From: Verrucomicrobiaceae bacterium
GTDB taxonomy: Bacteria > Verrucomicrobiota > Verrucomicrobiia > Verrucomicrobiales > Verrucomicrobiaceae
Direction: 5' to 3'
Length of the DNA stretch: 57,975 nt
Assembly (NCBI GenBank): GCA_027489965.1
Contig: JAIXZA010000053.1
Coordinates: forward strand, 1-57,975
The notes beneath the pieces were generated by a model that searched no databases, was not told the DNA's origin, and saw only the letters and a list, made by a program, of their open reading frames with translations. A program made the position numbers and the translations under genes. Below, one piece after another: positions 1 through 7,975 of the stretch (position 1 is its first letter; every line of letters starts with the position of its first letter).

Positions 1-456
1 CAGCTCCAGAACCGCTTCACCACAGCCGGAGCCAAAGCCAACCTGGAGCTCTACACCCGTGATAACACCACCCTGAATTCCCTGCTCAGCGAGATCCAGT
101 GGGGCCAGGACTTTGGCGATACAATGGATACCGGCACCATCCAGAAATTTGGCCGCATCACTGGCGTGCAAGCCATCGTCTTCAGCCGCTTCGACGTCAC
201 TACCGGAAATCTCGGAGCCCTGATCGTGCGCGTCAATATGCAGGCTTTTGAAGTGGAAACTGGCCGTACGCTTTGGGGTGCAGAAAAGAAAGCCGAACAA
301 GCCCCCAAGATCACCCCAAAGACAGCCATTGAGGAAGCTAGTGAAGCCGTCAACAGCAGTCGTCCTTATTGGAAAAGCCTCTGCATTGGCATTGTCGCGC
401 TCATCGTCATCCTCTGGTTACTGGCCAAAATCCGCCGCGCCTCACGACCACGCTGA
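1..456 (+). CDS. CsgG/LpoB-like protein with C-terminal membrane anchor (5' end missing)
   Basis: The frame is open from base 1 to the TGA at 454-456, so only the C-terminal 151 residues are present. The visible part has alternating beta/alpha sequence, with a stretch reading KFGRITGVQAIVFSRF followed by FEVETGRTLWGAEKK. That resembles the CsgG/TolB-N/LpoB-like fold, in which a strand ending in an ETG-x-hydrophobic-W pattern is common. A single hydrophobic segment near the end (about 18 residues, IGIVALIVILWLL core) followed by a basic tail (KIRRASRPR) looks like a C-terminal membrane anchor. The stop lies 11 bp from the convergent stop of the FHA-like gene. The fold assignment is by eye and the N-terminus, which would show any signal peptide or lipobox, is outside the window. 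Confidence 0.6.
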   Translation, partial: QLQNRFTTAGAKANLELYTRDNTTLNSLLSEIQWGQDFGDTMDTGTIQKFGRITGVQAIVFSRFDVTTGNLGALIVRVNMQAFEVETGRTLWGAEKKAEQAPKITPKTAIEEASEAVNSSRPYWKSLCIGIVALIVILWLLAKIRRASRPR

Positions 457-467
457 TCCTCGTTCAA

Positions 468-947
468 CTAGATTGCTTCAGTCACCACATCATAAATCTG
501 CACTATACCAGAGACTCCTTTACTTACCTTAACAATGACTCTGGCTACTCCCACAATTTTCAGTAGGATTGTTTTAATGTCTGACCAAGACATTTGTACT
601 TCATCGAAATCAAGATGGACGACAGGACCACTTCTTCCAAATTCAAGCACGCACGATTCGGTAACCTTTGCGTTATCAGGTAGTAGCGCACCGTTGAAAA
701 ACACTTCTGCGCCAGGCGTTAATCTAATCACTTCCACGCTTGTACTACCTTTTTTTAGACAGGCATGGAGTGGAAGCATGTCGGAATACCACGTCCGATC
801 AAAACGCATTTCGGCCTCTCGCCCAGTGCCTACCGAGATAACACCCCGATTACACAGAATATCTCTAGCTCCGCGACGGATGGCAAATGATTGAATCTTC
901 TTCACACTTGCCGATACCACGAATCCACTCCCTTTGTCAATTTTCAC
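468..947 (-). CDS. small FHA-like domain protein
   Basis: 159 residues from a GTG start at 947. Residues roughly 35-115 follow the forkhead-associated pattern: an opening strand VISVGTGREAEMRFD, a P-L-H-A-C segment in the place of the usual S-x-x-H, a hydrophobic middle, then FFNGALLPDN and a closing LEFGRSG strand. The same order (xxGTDPSCDVRFDPTW, then SPHHAQI) occurs in the FHA part of the gene at 3301, which supports the call. The conserved phosphothreonine-contacting arginine and serine are not clearly kept, so phosphopeptide binding is uncertain. It is divergent from the zinc-ribbon/SPFH gene with only 10 bp between the two start codons, so promoter elements for each must lie in the other gene's coding sequence. 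No signal peptide or TM segment is seen. Confidence 0.6.
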   Translation of the reverse strand: MKIDKGSGFVVSASVKKIQSFAIRRGARDILCNRGVISVGTGREAEMRFDRTWYSDMLPLHACLKKGSTSVEVIRLTPGAEVFFNGALLPDNAKVTESCVLEFGRSGPVVHLDFDEVQMSWSDIKTILLKIVGVARVIVKVSKGVSGIVQIYDVVTEAI

Positions 948-957
948 CTCTTTTCAC

Positions 958-3267
958 ATGGGCCTTTTCAATCACACCTGCGCCAACTGCGGACACTCCG
1001 TCTCCAATAAAGCCAAATTCTGTTCGGCCTGTCGTGCCCAGCAGGCAGAGTCGTGGACGACATGCGACAAATGTAGTTCCTCCGTCGGTGCGGATTCTGA
1101 CTACTGTTGGAAATGCTCAACCAATTTAAAAACCCAAGCCGAGCGCCGTATCTATGACGACCGCTGGATTGCCTCTCCGAATGACTTTGCCATCCGCATG
1201 GTCATCCGCACGCCAAAGGCCACGCTGAGGCATGGCGTCGAAGTGGCCAGTGGCACCCTCGGGCTACTCTTTGAAAACGGGCAGCTCAGAGATAAGCTGC
1301 TGCCTGGCTATCATGCCCAGGACAGCTTATGGCAACGCCTCACAGGCAGCAGTCAAGGAGACAGCGTGGAAGTCGTGCTCGTCAACACACGCAGCGCCGA
1401 GCTAGACTTCAGCATCCACTCCCTGCGGGACAAAGCCATGATCCCCGTGGATGCGCGGCTGCGGCTCGAGTTCGAAGTGGCCAGCGTGGCCGACTTCGTC
1501 GATACCGTGGTGAAGCAGCGCTCCACGCTTGATGCGAATGATCTTGTCAGCCTATTTCAGGGCGATGTCGAAGCCTGTCTGCGTGCTGCTGTGGCTGAGT
1601 GCGATATCCGAGAGGTAACCGCCGACCTTCGTGCGCGTGACCGAGTCGCCACACCACTCAAGGAAAAGCTGAGCCCCATCCTAGTGCGGCACGGCCTGCG
1701 CCTCGCGGATGTAAGACTGGCCCAGTTCGGCGGTCAGGCGCTGGAGGAACTCATCGAGCGTGATGGCATCCTCGCCCAAGCCGCGCTGCGTGCCGACCAA
1801 GAGCTGACCATGCGCCGCTTTGATAAGCAGATCGAGATGAACCTCTTTACCAGCGAGCTACAACTCCAGGAAGCCATGCAGTCTATCTCCCATGAGTATG
1901 GTTTGAAGCAAGCAGAGCGTGAGCACTGGACTACGCTATGGAAGCGCCAGAAGTCACACGAATTGACTGTGGATGATCTCACCAAAGAACGTGAGATGCG
2001 GATGCAGGAGATCGACCGCCGCTTTGACGAAGACCGCAAAGCCCGTGAACTCGAAAGTGAGCAACGCCAGCATGGCCGTGACGAAAGCGTCAAAGATGCC
2101 ACTCATTTGGTGCAGGTGGACGGCATCCAACACGAGCAGAAGCAAAAGAAGCTAGCCGATGCCATCGATACATGGAAGAAAGTCGAGGATATTAAGGGCA
2201 AGCGTGAGATTGACCGCACGAACCTCGATCTAGCAGCCAAAGAAGAGACTGCACGTATTGAGCGAGAAAACAAAATCAAACTCGCTCAAGGTTTCCAAGG
2301 CATTGAGACACAAGCCGCCCTCGTGGCCAGCGGAGCTACGGCAGATCAGATCATCGAGTTAGCAAAATTCGCCGGCACTAGAAGAACCATAGTAACTAAG
2401 TCATCGACTTCGAATGATGTTACCCCCAAAGAACCGCCATCCGATGAGGGCAACACAACCGATCCAAGGCCGCCTCAAAAACCATCACCAAGCCCAAAAG
2501 ACCCAAAACCAAAGTCATCAGATAGATCAATCGACCCAAAAATCGTGGCTCAAGTCGAGAGCTGTGTAGCCTTAGTTTATGTTCGTGATCAGGCGAATGG
2601 TACCGTTGACATTTCCGGCACTGCTTTCGCTAACGGACCCAATACTTTAGCCACCACGATGCACCAAGTGGAAGAGATTCAGAAAGCCCTGGATGAGGAT
2701 CGCAAGGTGGAGGCTCAACTGCCGGACCGTGTTTATACCATCAAGGGCACGATCAAACATTCAGCATATAATCTGGACACCAAAGGCCCAGGCGGCGAGA
2801 TCTTGGTCGTGCCGATGAACGATGTTGGCCTGCTGATCATTGAGGCGGGTGAGTTTTCTTCGCATCTTACGCTAGCGGATGGCAAGACGCTCAAGAGCCT
2901 TCATATGGGACAGAAGGTGTTTTATGTGGGATACCCCATCGAAGAAGTCAAGGGAGGTGCCAACATTCGCCGTCCGCAAGCATGGTTCAAAGACGGCACT
3001 ATTGGCTCCATTACCGACTTCTGGAGCGGTGCCCCTGAGAATGATGCAGACGCACTTCTGATTAATCACAGTTGCCCGACTACTGGCGGTGCTAGCGGCA
3101 GCCCACTCTGTAACGAGCGGGGACATGTTATAGGCATCGTCTCCGCGCGAAACCACAGTAACACCTATCAACAAGACTCCCAGGGCCAGATGGAAGTCGG
3201 TAAACAAACATCCGCCGTCCAAACCAACTACGCGCAGCGCATCGACCTCCTCCAGGCCCTGATCTGA
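958..3267 (+). CDS. double zinc-ribbon / SPFH (band 7) / coiled-coil / trypsin-like protease fusion
   Basis: 769 residues from ATG 958 (an in-frame TTG at 934 is possible). Four CxxC pairs (C8/C11, C22/C25, C36/C39, C50/C53) form two zinc ribbons. Residues about 75-290 look like an SPFH/band-7 domain, followed by a long charged helical region (290-455) typical of SPFH oligomerisation. A Pro/Ser/Lys-rich linker (about 480-525) leads to a trypsin-like serine protease domain with a complete apparent triad: H569 (TTMHQV), D622 (NDVGLLII) and S713 (GGASGSPL). No signal peptide or TM helix is seen, so the protease is predicted to be cytosolic or membrane-associated through the SPFH part. The protease domain and the C-terminal YAQRID-LL motif are paralogous to the next gene. 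SPFH plus zinc ribbon is known in YdjI-like proteins; fusion to a protease is unusual in my knowledge. Confidence 0.8.
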   Translation: MGLFNHTCANCGHSVSNKAKFCSACRAQQAESWTTCDKCSSSVGADSDYCWKCSTNLKTQAERRIYDDRWIASPNDFAIRMVIRTPKATLRHGVEVASGTLGLLFENGQLRDKLLPGYHAQDSLWQRLTGSSQGDSVEVVLVNTRSAELDFSIHSLRDKAMIPVDARLRLEFEVASVADFVDTVVKQRSTLDANDLVSLFQGDVEACLRAAVAECDIREVTADLRARDRVATPLKEKLSPILVRHGLRLADVRLAQFGGQALEELIERDGILAQAALRADQELTMRRFDKQIEMNLFTSELQLQEAMQSISHEYGLKQAEREHWTTLWKRQKSHELTVDDLTKEREMRMQEIDRRFDEDRKARELESEQRQHGRDESVKDATHLVQVDGIQHEQKQKKLADAIDTWKKVEDIKGKREIDRTNLDLAAKEETARIERENKIKLAQGFQGIETQAALVASGATADQIIELAKFAGTRRTIVTKSSTSNDVTPKEPPSDEGNTTDPRPPQKPSPSPKDPKPKSSDRSIDPKIVAQVESCVALVYVRDQANGTVDISGTAFANGPNTLATTMHQVEEIQKALDEDRKVEAQLPDRVYTIKGTIKHSAYNLDTKGPGGEILVVPMNDVGLLIIEAGEFSSHLTLADGKTLKSLHMGQKVFYVGYPIEEVKGGANIRRPQAWFKDGTIGSITDFWSGAPENDADALLINHSCPTTGGASGSPLCNERGHVIGIVSARNHSNTYQQDSQGQMEVGKQTSAVQTNYAQRIDLLQALI

Positions 3268-3300
3268 TTTCATCACACCATTCTTCGCTTTCAAACTCCC

Positions 3301-4836
3301 ATGCTCACCATTACCCACCTCTCCGGCTTTGGCCGCGGCAAAAGCAAAACGTATCCGGGCCCGAATGTCATCCTTGGCACTGATCCTAGCTGTGATGTCC
3401 GCTTTGACCCCACTTGGGATAAAGAAGTCTCCCCGCACCACGCCCAGATCACGATCCAAAATGGTGAGTGCTGGATCGACGACCTCGGCAGCACGACAGG
3501 CGTTTGGGTGGCTGGAAAAAAGATCGTCCGTGAACAGTTGCTCGGTAGCGTGGAGATCAGCCTCGGCCAGAACGGCCAACGTTTGAAACTCGATGTGCCG
3601 ATAATGGTAAGGCCCGCGTCTGTACCTGCGGCGGCAAGCCACGCGCACGCGCAGTCTCACGCAACGAAGAACAGTTCTAAAGCCGTCCCAATCGTCCTTG
3701 GTATCGCTGCCGCTCTCACAGTGGCATTTATCACTATCAAACAACGCGTAAACATTGGGGGCAATGACGTGACTATCACGCTGGGTAGCGGTGACAAAAA
3801 GGCCGAGACGAGCGCCGTCACCGCAGAGCAAAAGCCTGAAACTTCGACTCTAGCACAGGCGGCGACTACAGCCCCCGCATCACCTGTTGTTCAACAAGAC
3901 ACGGATACACGGATTCTAACTGCCGCCAAGGGTTACGAGAAGGCTATCGGCCTTGTGGTTCTTGCCAAAGAAGGCAGCGGCGACGGCTGCGGCACAGCAT
4001 GGGCTGTAGCCGACGATATGTTTGCCACCAATGCGCATGTGGCGATGCCAATCATCCGCACCATGAAGGCGGGTGGCAGTGCGTTTGTGGTCATCAACAA
4101 GAACCCAGAGTTACGATACCGTGTGCGCGCCGCAATACCGCATCCACGCTACTTTGAATCCGCTATAAACATGGATGGCAAGTCTCCAGTAGCCTCGCCA
4201 TATGACCTGGCTGTCCTCATTGTGGAGGGGAAATGTCCGGTCTCCATGAGGCTGGCTGGTCGCCCGAAGCTTGAGACACTCGACTCAGGCCACCGTGTAG
4301 CTTTCCTGGGCTTTCCCATGGAAAATCTAATGAACGGAGGTGTGGACATGCACCTGCCGGTTGCCACCATGCAGTCAGGTATTGTGACGGCAAATACCGA
4401 CTTCTGGTTAGCCAAGGCCCCATTTGAAAATCGCACACTTGTCCAACACAACCTTCCGGCCACAGGTGGCGCTAGTGGCAGTCCCATCTTTGACGCTGAC
4501 GGTGATGTCGTGGCCATTCTCAGTGCTGGCAATATCACGTTCAGTGTTTCTACCAGCACTTGGGGACAGATGGTTAGTGACATCGAGACCGCTAAGAAGG
4601 GCGTCATTGCTAAAGCCAAAGCCCAGATTACGACTCCTGGAATGACAGAGAAAAAGAAGACAGTTCTTATCGAACAAGTTGAGGCAACTCTTGGAGCGCT
4701 GAATCAAATTCCATTGCCCGTCATGGCCCTTGCTCGCAGTCCGAGCGCCGCTCAGATTAACTTTGCCCAAAGGATTGATATGCTTGAAGAGCTCATTAGT
4801 GAAGTGACGAAGGCGCGAGCTGAGGGAAAACTTTGA
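3301..4836 (+). CDS. FHA domain / transmembrane / trypsin-like serine protease
   Basis: 511 residues. An N-terminal FHA domain (about 5-100) carries the VILGTDPSCDVRF and SPHHAQI motifs, so S and H of the phosphothreonine pocket are present. One hydrophobic segment (about 128-147, VPIVLGIAAALTVAFITI) should place the FHA domain in the cytosol and the protease outside the inner membrane. The protease domain keeps H246 (TNAHVA), D302 (SPYDLAVL) and S392 (GGASGSPI). It begins 33 bp after the preceding paralogous fusion, on the same strand, and ends 10 bp before a small gene, so the three are probably one operon. The two protease domains share DFW, GGASGSP and a terminal FAQRID/YAQRID motif. The role is unknown; phosphorylation-controlled proteolysis across the membrane is an inference. 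Confidence 0.8.
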   Translation: MLTITHLSGFGRGKSKTYPGPNVILGTDPSCDVRFDPTWDKEVSPHHAQITIQNGECWIDDLGSTTGVWVAGKKIVREQLLGSVEISLGQNGQRLKLDVPIMVRPASVPAAASHAHAQSHATKNSSKAVPIVLGIAAALTVAFITIKQRVNIGGNDVTITLGSGDKKAETSAVTAEQKPETSTLAQAATTAPASPVVQQDTDTRILTAAKGYEKAIGLVVLAKEGSGDGCGTAWAVADDMFATNAHVAMPIIRTMKAGGSAFVVINKNPELRYRVRAAIPHPRYFESAINMDGKSPVASPYDLAVLIVEGKCPVSMRLAGRPKLETLDSGHRVAFLGFPMENLMNGGVDMHLPVATMQSGIVTANTDFWLAKAPFENRTLVQHNLPATGGASGSPIFDADGDVVAILSAGNITFSVSTSTWGQMVSDIETAKKGVIAKAKAQITTPGMTEKKKTVLIEQVEATLGALNQIPLPVMALARSPSAAQINFAQRIDMLEELISEVTKARAEGKL

Positions 4837-4846
4837 GTTTCGCCGC

Positions 4847-5194
4847 ATGGAATCATGGCTCTCAAACCTCACATGCTTCCAGACCGTCGGCGAGCGGCTC
4901 TCACTAACCAACTTGCTCACCGGTGATCTGTTTAAAGTGAGTACGGCTCGCAGCACCTACTTTTTCCGCATCACGGAGCCACGTCAGCGGCTGGCAGAGA
5001 TGTGGAAGCAGGGCACGAATGCAGCGCCGATTCCGGTGCAGATCATGGGATGCACGCTGGGGCTTTCCAGCACGATTGATCCACGCAGTTTGTTCTGCGG
5101 GGGTAGTTTGGAGTACACGACGGAGTCAGGCGCGCGCACCCATACTAGCTCCGCCATCAAGGAACTGGCTTCTCATCGTAAGGCGCGGGCATGA
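4847..5194 (+). CDS. small beta-rich protein of unknown function
   Basis: 115 residues, starting 10 bp after the stop of the FHA-protease gene. The sequence has short alternating hydrophobic strands: DLFKVSTARSTYFFRITEP, then VQIMGCTLGLS, then LFCGGSLEYTT and finally HTSSAIKEL. This order suggests a small beta-barrel. I know of short proteins with a similar G-D-x-F-x-V-x-T-x-x-S-x-Y opening, but I cannot name the family. Codon use matches its neighbours and the reading frame is not shadowed by a better one. Its position as the last gene of the operon suggests a partner of the proteases. Confidence 0.55.
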   Translation: MESWLSNLTCFQTVGERLSLTNLLTGDLFKVSTARSTYFFRITEPRQRLAEMWKQGTNAAPIPVQIMGCTLGLSSTIDPRSLFCGGSLEYTTESGARTHTSSAIKELASHRKARA

Positions 5195-5223
5195 AACTCT
5201 GTAGGGAACTAATCGCCTGATTT

Positions 5224-5889
5224 TCAGGGCTTCTCTTTCGCTTTGAAAAGGGTCTCTTCTTCGAGCTTGGGATTCAGGGTGAGGATGTAGCTGACGACGT
5301 TTTTCATGGCGGCTTCATCTTCGATAAACAGGGTGGCCATTTGGACCATCTTCGCGCCTTTTTCATCGCCTTTGGCGGCACCGCGATGCAGGTTCTTAAA
5401 CTTCAGGAGTTGAGCCAAAAGATACCAGCCTTGGCGACCAACAAGAGGCGGACTGCCAAAGGCCATCTCGCCACTGGCATTGTAGCGGTGGCACTCCATG
5501 CAGCGTTCATAAAACAACAACTGTCCTGCGGCGACGTCGGCACCTTCGATCTCACGTTTTGCTGGCACGACGAGTGCTAGCTTCTCGACATGCAGCGCCA
5601 CCGCTTTGATTTGCTCGGGCCGTAGCGCCTTGGCAATGGAGGCCATCAGGGCACCCTGAGGATCGACCTTCCTATCGCTGCCGCGTTTGCCATCGTGAAA
5701 ATTGGTGACCTGAGTCGTCACATACCACTGCGGCAGATTTGCAATCGAAGGTGCGCGGATGTCCTCCTTGCCTTCTCCCTTGGCACCATGGCACTGAGCA
5801 CAGACGTTTTGAAACAAAACAGCCCCTTCGTCAGCAACGGCAAACGAAACCAGGAAGGGGATGATGAAGATCAGCCAGCGATAAATCAT
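5224..5889 (-). CDS. secreted diheme cytochrome c
   Basis: 221 residues with an N-terminal signal peptide (MIYRWLIFIIPFLVSFAVA, then DEGA). Two class I heme-binding motifs are present: CAQCH at residues 30-34 and CMECH at 130-134. Each sits at the start of a roughly 100-residue cytochrome c domain, with Met residues later in each domain that could be axial ligands (ALM at about 82 and KMVQM near the end). The layout matches periplasmic c4/c553-type diheme electron carriers. It ends close to the preceding gene's 3' side (convergent) and has no obvious redox partner in the window, so the donor and acceptor are unknown. Confidence 0.9.
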   Translation of the reverse strand: MIYRWLIFIIPFLVSFAVADEGAVLFQNVCAQCHGAKGEGKEDIRAPSIANLPQWYVTTQVTNFHDGKRGSDRKVDPQGALMASIAKALRPEQIKAVALHVEKLALVVPAKREIEGADVAAGQLLFYERCMECHRYNASGEMAFGSPPLVGRQGWYLLAQLLKFKNLHRGAAKGDEKGAKMVQMATLFIEDEAAMKNVVSYILTLNPKLEEETLFKAKEKP

Positions 5890-5963
5890 GACTCACCAAA
5901 CGCAGCTGCCACGTCGGCTATGACATGGATCACAGGATGAGCGCATCAAACGACAGTCGGCGA

Positions 5964-7856
5964 TTAGACCCGACGCCATTTCTGAAAGCACTCAATGGCT
6001 TCGTATTCGGCTAGCCCTAAAGCGTCATAGTTGCGCGCATTTTGACGGTTCGACTCTGGTGAAGCTAGTTCGAGCGATGATAAAGAACCATAGCGTGACA
6101 ATGCGCGAGCTTTGCGCTCTAGCTGCATCGGACTCAGAGGGATGGCCATGTCGATTTCATGCGGCTCAAGGGCTTTTTCTTTGCCGCGATACAGCCAGAT
6201 GCTGCAATTCCCTGCCCACTCTTCTGCGGCACAGACTTTCAGGGCTGCGGTGAGCACTTTAAAGCAGAGACCTGACACGCTGCTCGGATCTGCGGCATCG
6301 CCTGTGGCATAGATTTGATGCGGCTTATGCTCGCGCAAGAGTTCTACCAGTGCCTCCACATCAACGTCGGTGCTTTTGAATCGACGATAACGTCCCTGTT
6401 CATAAAAGGGCAGATCCATGAACACAACACGCTCTGTGGACACGCTGCAGGCATGGGCAGCATCACGCAATTCACCACGCAGGATCAGCGCCTTGAGTTG
6501 ACGAATCAGCGGTGGATCTTCACCAAATTCACCTTTCTCTTCCAGCAAGCGCAGAGCTTCGCAGGCGTAGGCTGTTTGGGGGCCCCAAGCAGACGGATTT
6601 TCCACCACGCCGGCCAGCTCTTGCAAGGTTCCAGCAAACTTGTCAGCTTCACTATCAGAGACACGAAGATTACCAGAAGTCATCGCCACAATGTGCACAT
6701 CATTGCCCTGCTCACCTAGGCGCTCGATCGTGCTGCCCATGGCGACGACCGCATCCTGTGGCTCAGGACTGAGCACCAGACAGCGCTTGGGATAAGGACT
6801 AGCGCGTTCTGGACGGTAGGTGTCATCTTCATTAGGCTTACCACCTGGCCAGCCAGTGATGGTGTGCTGCATCTGGTTAAAGATGCGGATGTTCAGCTGA
6901 TAAGCGGGGCCTTGCTCAGTGAGAAGATCGCTCAGACCATGTTCGTTGTAGTGCTCATCAATCAGCTTTAAAACGGGGCGCTTGGTTTGGAACGCCTGCC
7001 AGCAAACAGCACGGCGTGTCTCACGCGGAGTCCAAGAAACTGGGCCAACTAACCACGGCAGCTTGATGCGCGTCAGCTCGCGAGAGGCCCCGGTGTCGAT
7101 GTAAAAATGCGCGTCTGCATGTCCCTGCAGGAACGATGCCGAAATAGCCTCTGTCATGGGCCCCTCAACGGCTTTGGCTACCATGTCGGCTTTATTATCG
7201 CCCCAAGCCATGAGGACTAATTTCTTACCACGTAAGATCGTGCCTACCCCCATCGTGATGGCAAAGTGCGGCACATTTTCTTCACCCCGGAAGTCCGCCG
7301 CAGCGTCCTGCCGTGTCACGCGATCCAGCGTGATACGACGCGTCAGGGAATCCCTGCTGGAGCCCGGTTCATTGAAACCGATGTGGCCTGTGCGCCCGAT
7401 CCCCAGAATCTGAAGATCAATGCCGCCCAGCGCATCAATCTTTTCCTCATACTCACGGCAATGCGCAAAGACCTGATCGCTGGCCACCTTGCCACTAGGG
7501 ATATTGATATTCTCTTTGGGGATGTCGATGTGATCAAAGATCTGATCGGCCATGAATCGCGCATAGCTTTCTGGATGGTCAGCACCCAGGCCATAGTATT
7601 CATCCAGGTTAAATGTGATGACATTTTTAAAGCTCAGCTTCTCCTCTTTATGAAGACGAATCAGTTCCCGATAAAACGGCACGGGAGTGGATCCCGTCGC
7701 CATGCCCAGCACGACATGCTTATTCTGCTTGGCGCGTTCCTCGATAAGCTTGCGCACCTCTGCTGCCAGTTCCTTGGCCGCAGCGCCGGAACTTGGAAAA
7801 ATGCGGGTGTGGGTCTTTTCGTAGGCTTCAGTGGCAGAGCGGCGGGTCGTGGACAT
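5964..7856 (-). CDS. nagB: NagB-type glucosamine-6-phosphate deaminase fused to a degenerate PIG-L domain
   Basis: 630 residues from ATG 7856 (an upstream in-frame ATG at 7949 precedes a non-conserved stretch). Residues 1-260 are NagB-like: VLGMATGSTPVPFYREL phosphate loop, FNLDEYYGL with D85, and GIGRTGHIGFNEP with H158 and E163. The Asp that precedes the catalytic His in E. coli NagB is T156 here. NagB converts glucosamine-6-phosphate to fructose-6-phosphate and ammonia. The C-terminal half (about 355-620) aligns with PIG-L/LmbE deacetylases, but the zinc motif PHPDDE reads S363-PEPQD and the second ligand site DPHGTH reads DPSSVS (523-528), so the metal ligands appear lost. The fusion itself is known from Bacteroidota-type proteins. 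Which substrate it uses cannot be read from the sequence. Confidence 0.85.
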   Translation of the reverse strand: MSTTRRSATEAYEKTHTRIFPSSGAAAKELAAEVRKLIEERAKQNKHVVLGMATGSTPVPFYRELIRLHKEEKLSFKNVITFNLDEYYGLGADHPESYARFMADQIFDHIDIPKENINIPSGKVASDQVFAHCREYEEKIDALGGIDLQILGIGRTGHIGFNEPGSSRDSLTRRITLDRVTRQDAAADFRGEENVPHFAITMGVGTILRGKKLVLMAWGDNKADMVAKAVEGPMTEAISASFLQGHADAHFYIDTGASRELTRIKLPWLVGPVSWTPRETRRAVCWQAFQTKRPVLKLIDEHYNEHGLSDLLTEQGPAYQLNIRIFNQMQHTITGWPGGKPNEDDTYRPERASPYPKRCLVLSPEPQDAVVAMGSTIERLGEQGNDVHIVAMTSGNLRVSDSEADKFAGTLQELAGVVENPSAWGPQTAYACEALRLLEEKGEFGEDPPLIRQLKALILRGELRDAAHACSVSTERVVFMDLPFYEQGRYRRFKSTDVDVEALVELLREHKPHQIYATGDAADPSSVSGLCFKVLTAALKVCAAEEWAGNCSIWLYRGKEKALEPHEIDMAIPLSPMQLERKARALSRYGSLSSLELASPESNRQNARNYDALGLAEYEAIECFQKWRRV

Positions 7857-7975
7857 GGTTGGGGGGGATGGTACGCGGATCATTGCCAGATTCACACAAG
7901 CCACAAGTGCGGAACAGAATTCGAATGAAGAAGATCTCATTCCAGACAAGGCTTTGAGCTTGGCGTACCTTCTAC

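Noticed and set aside
2872..3831. Minus-strand ORF of 319 codons
   Set aside because: It covers the end of the SPFH-protease and the start of the FHA-protease on the other strand. Both plus-strand proteins show domain motifs through the whole region, while this frame shows none.
7266..7928. Plus-strand ORF of 220 codons
   Set aside because: It is antisense to the NagB domain, which has clear catalytic motifs. The translated text has no domain pattern.
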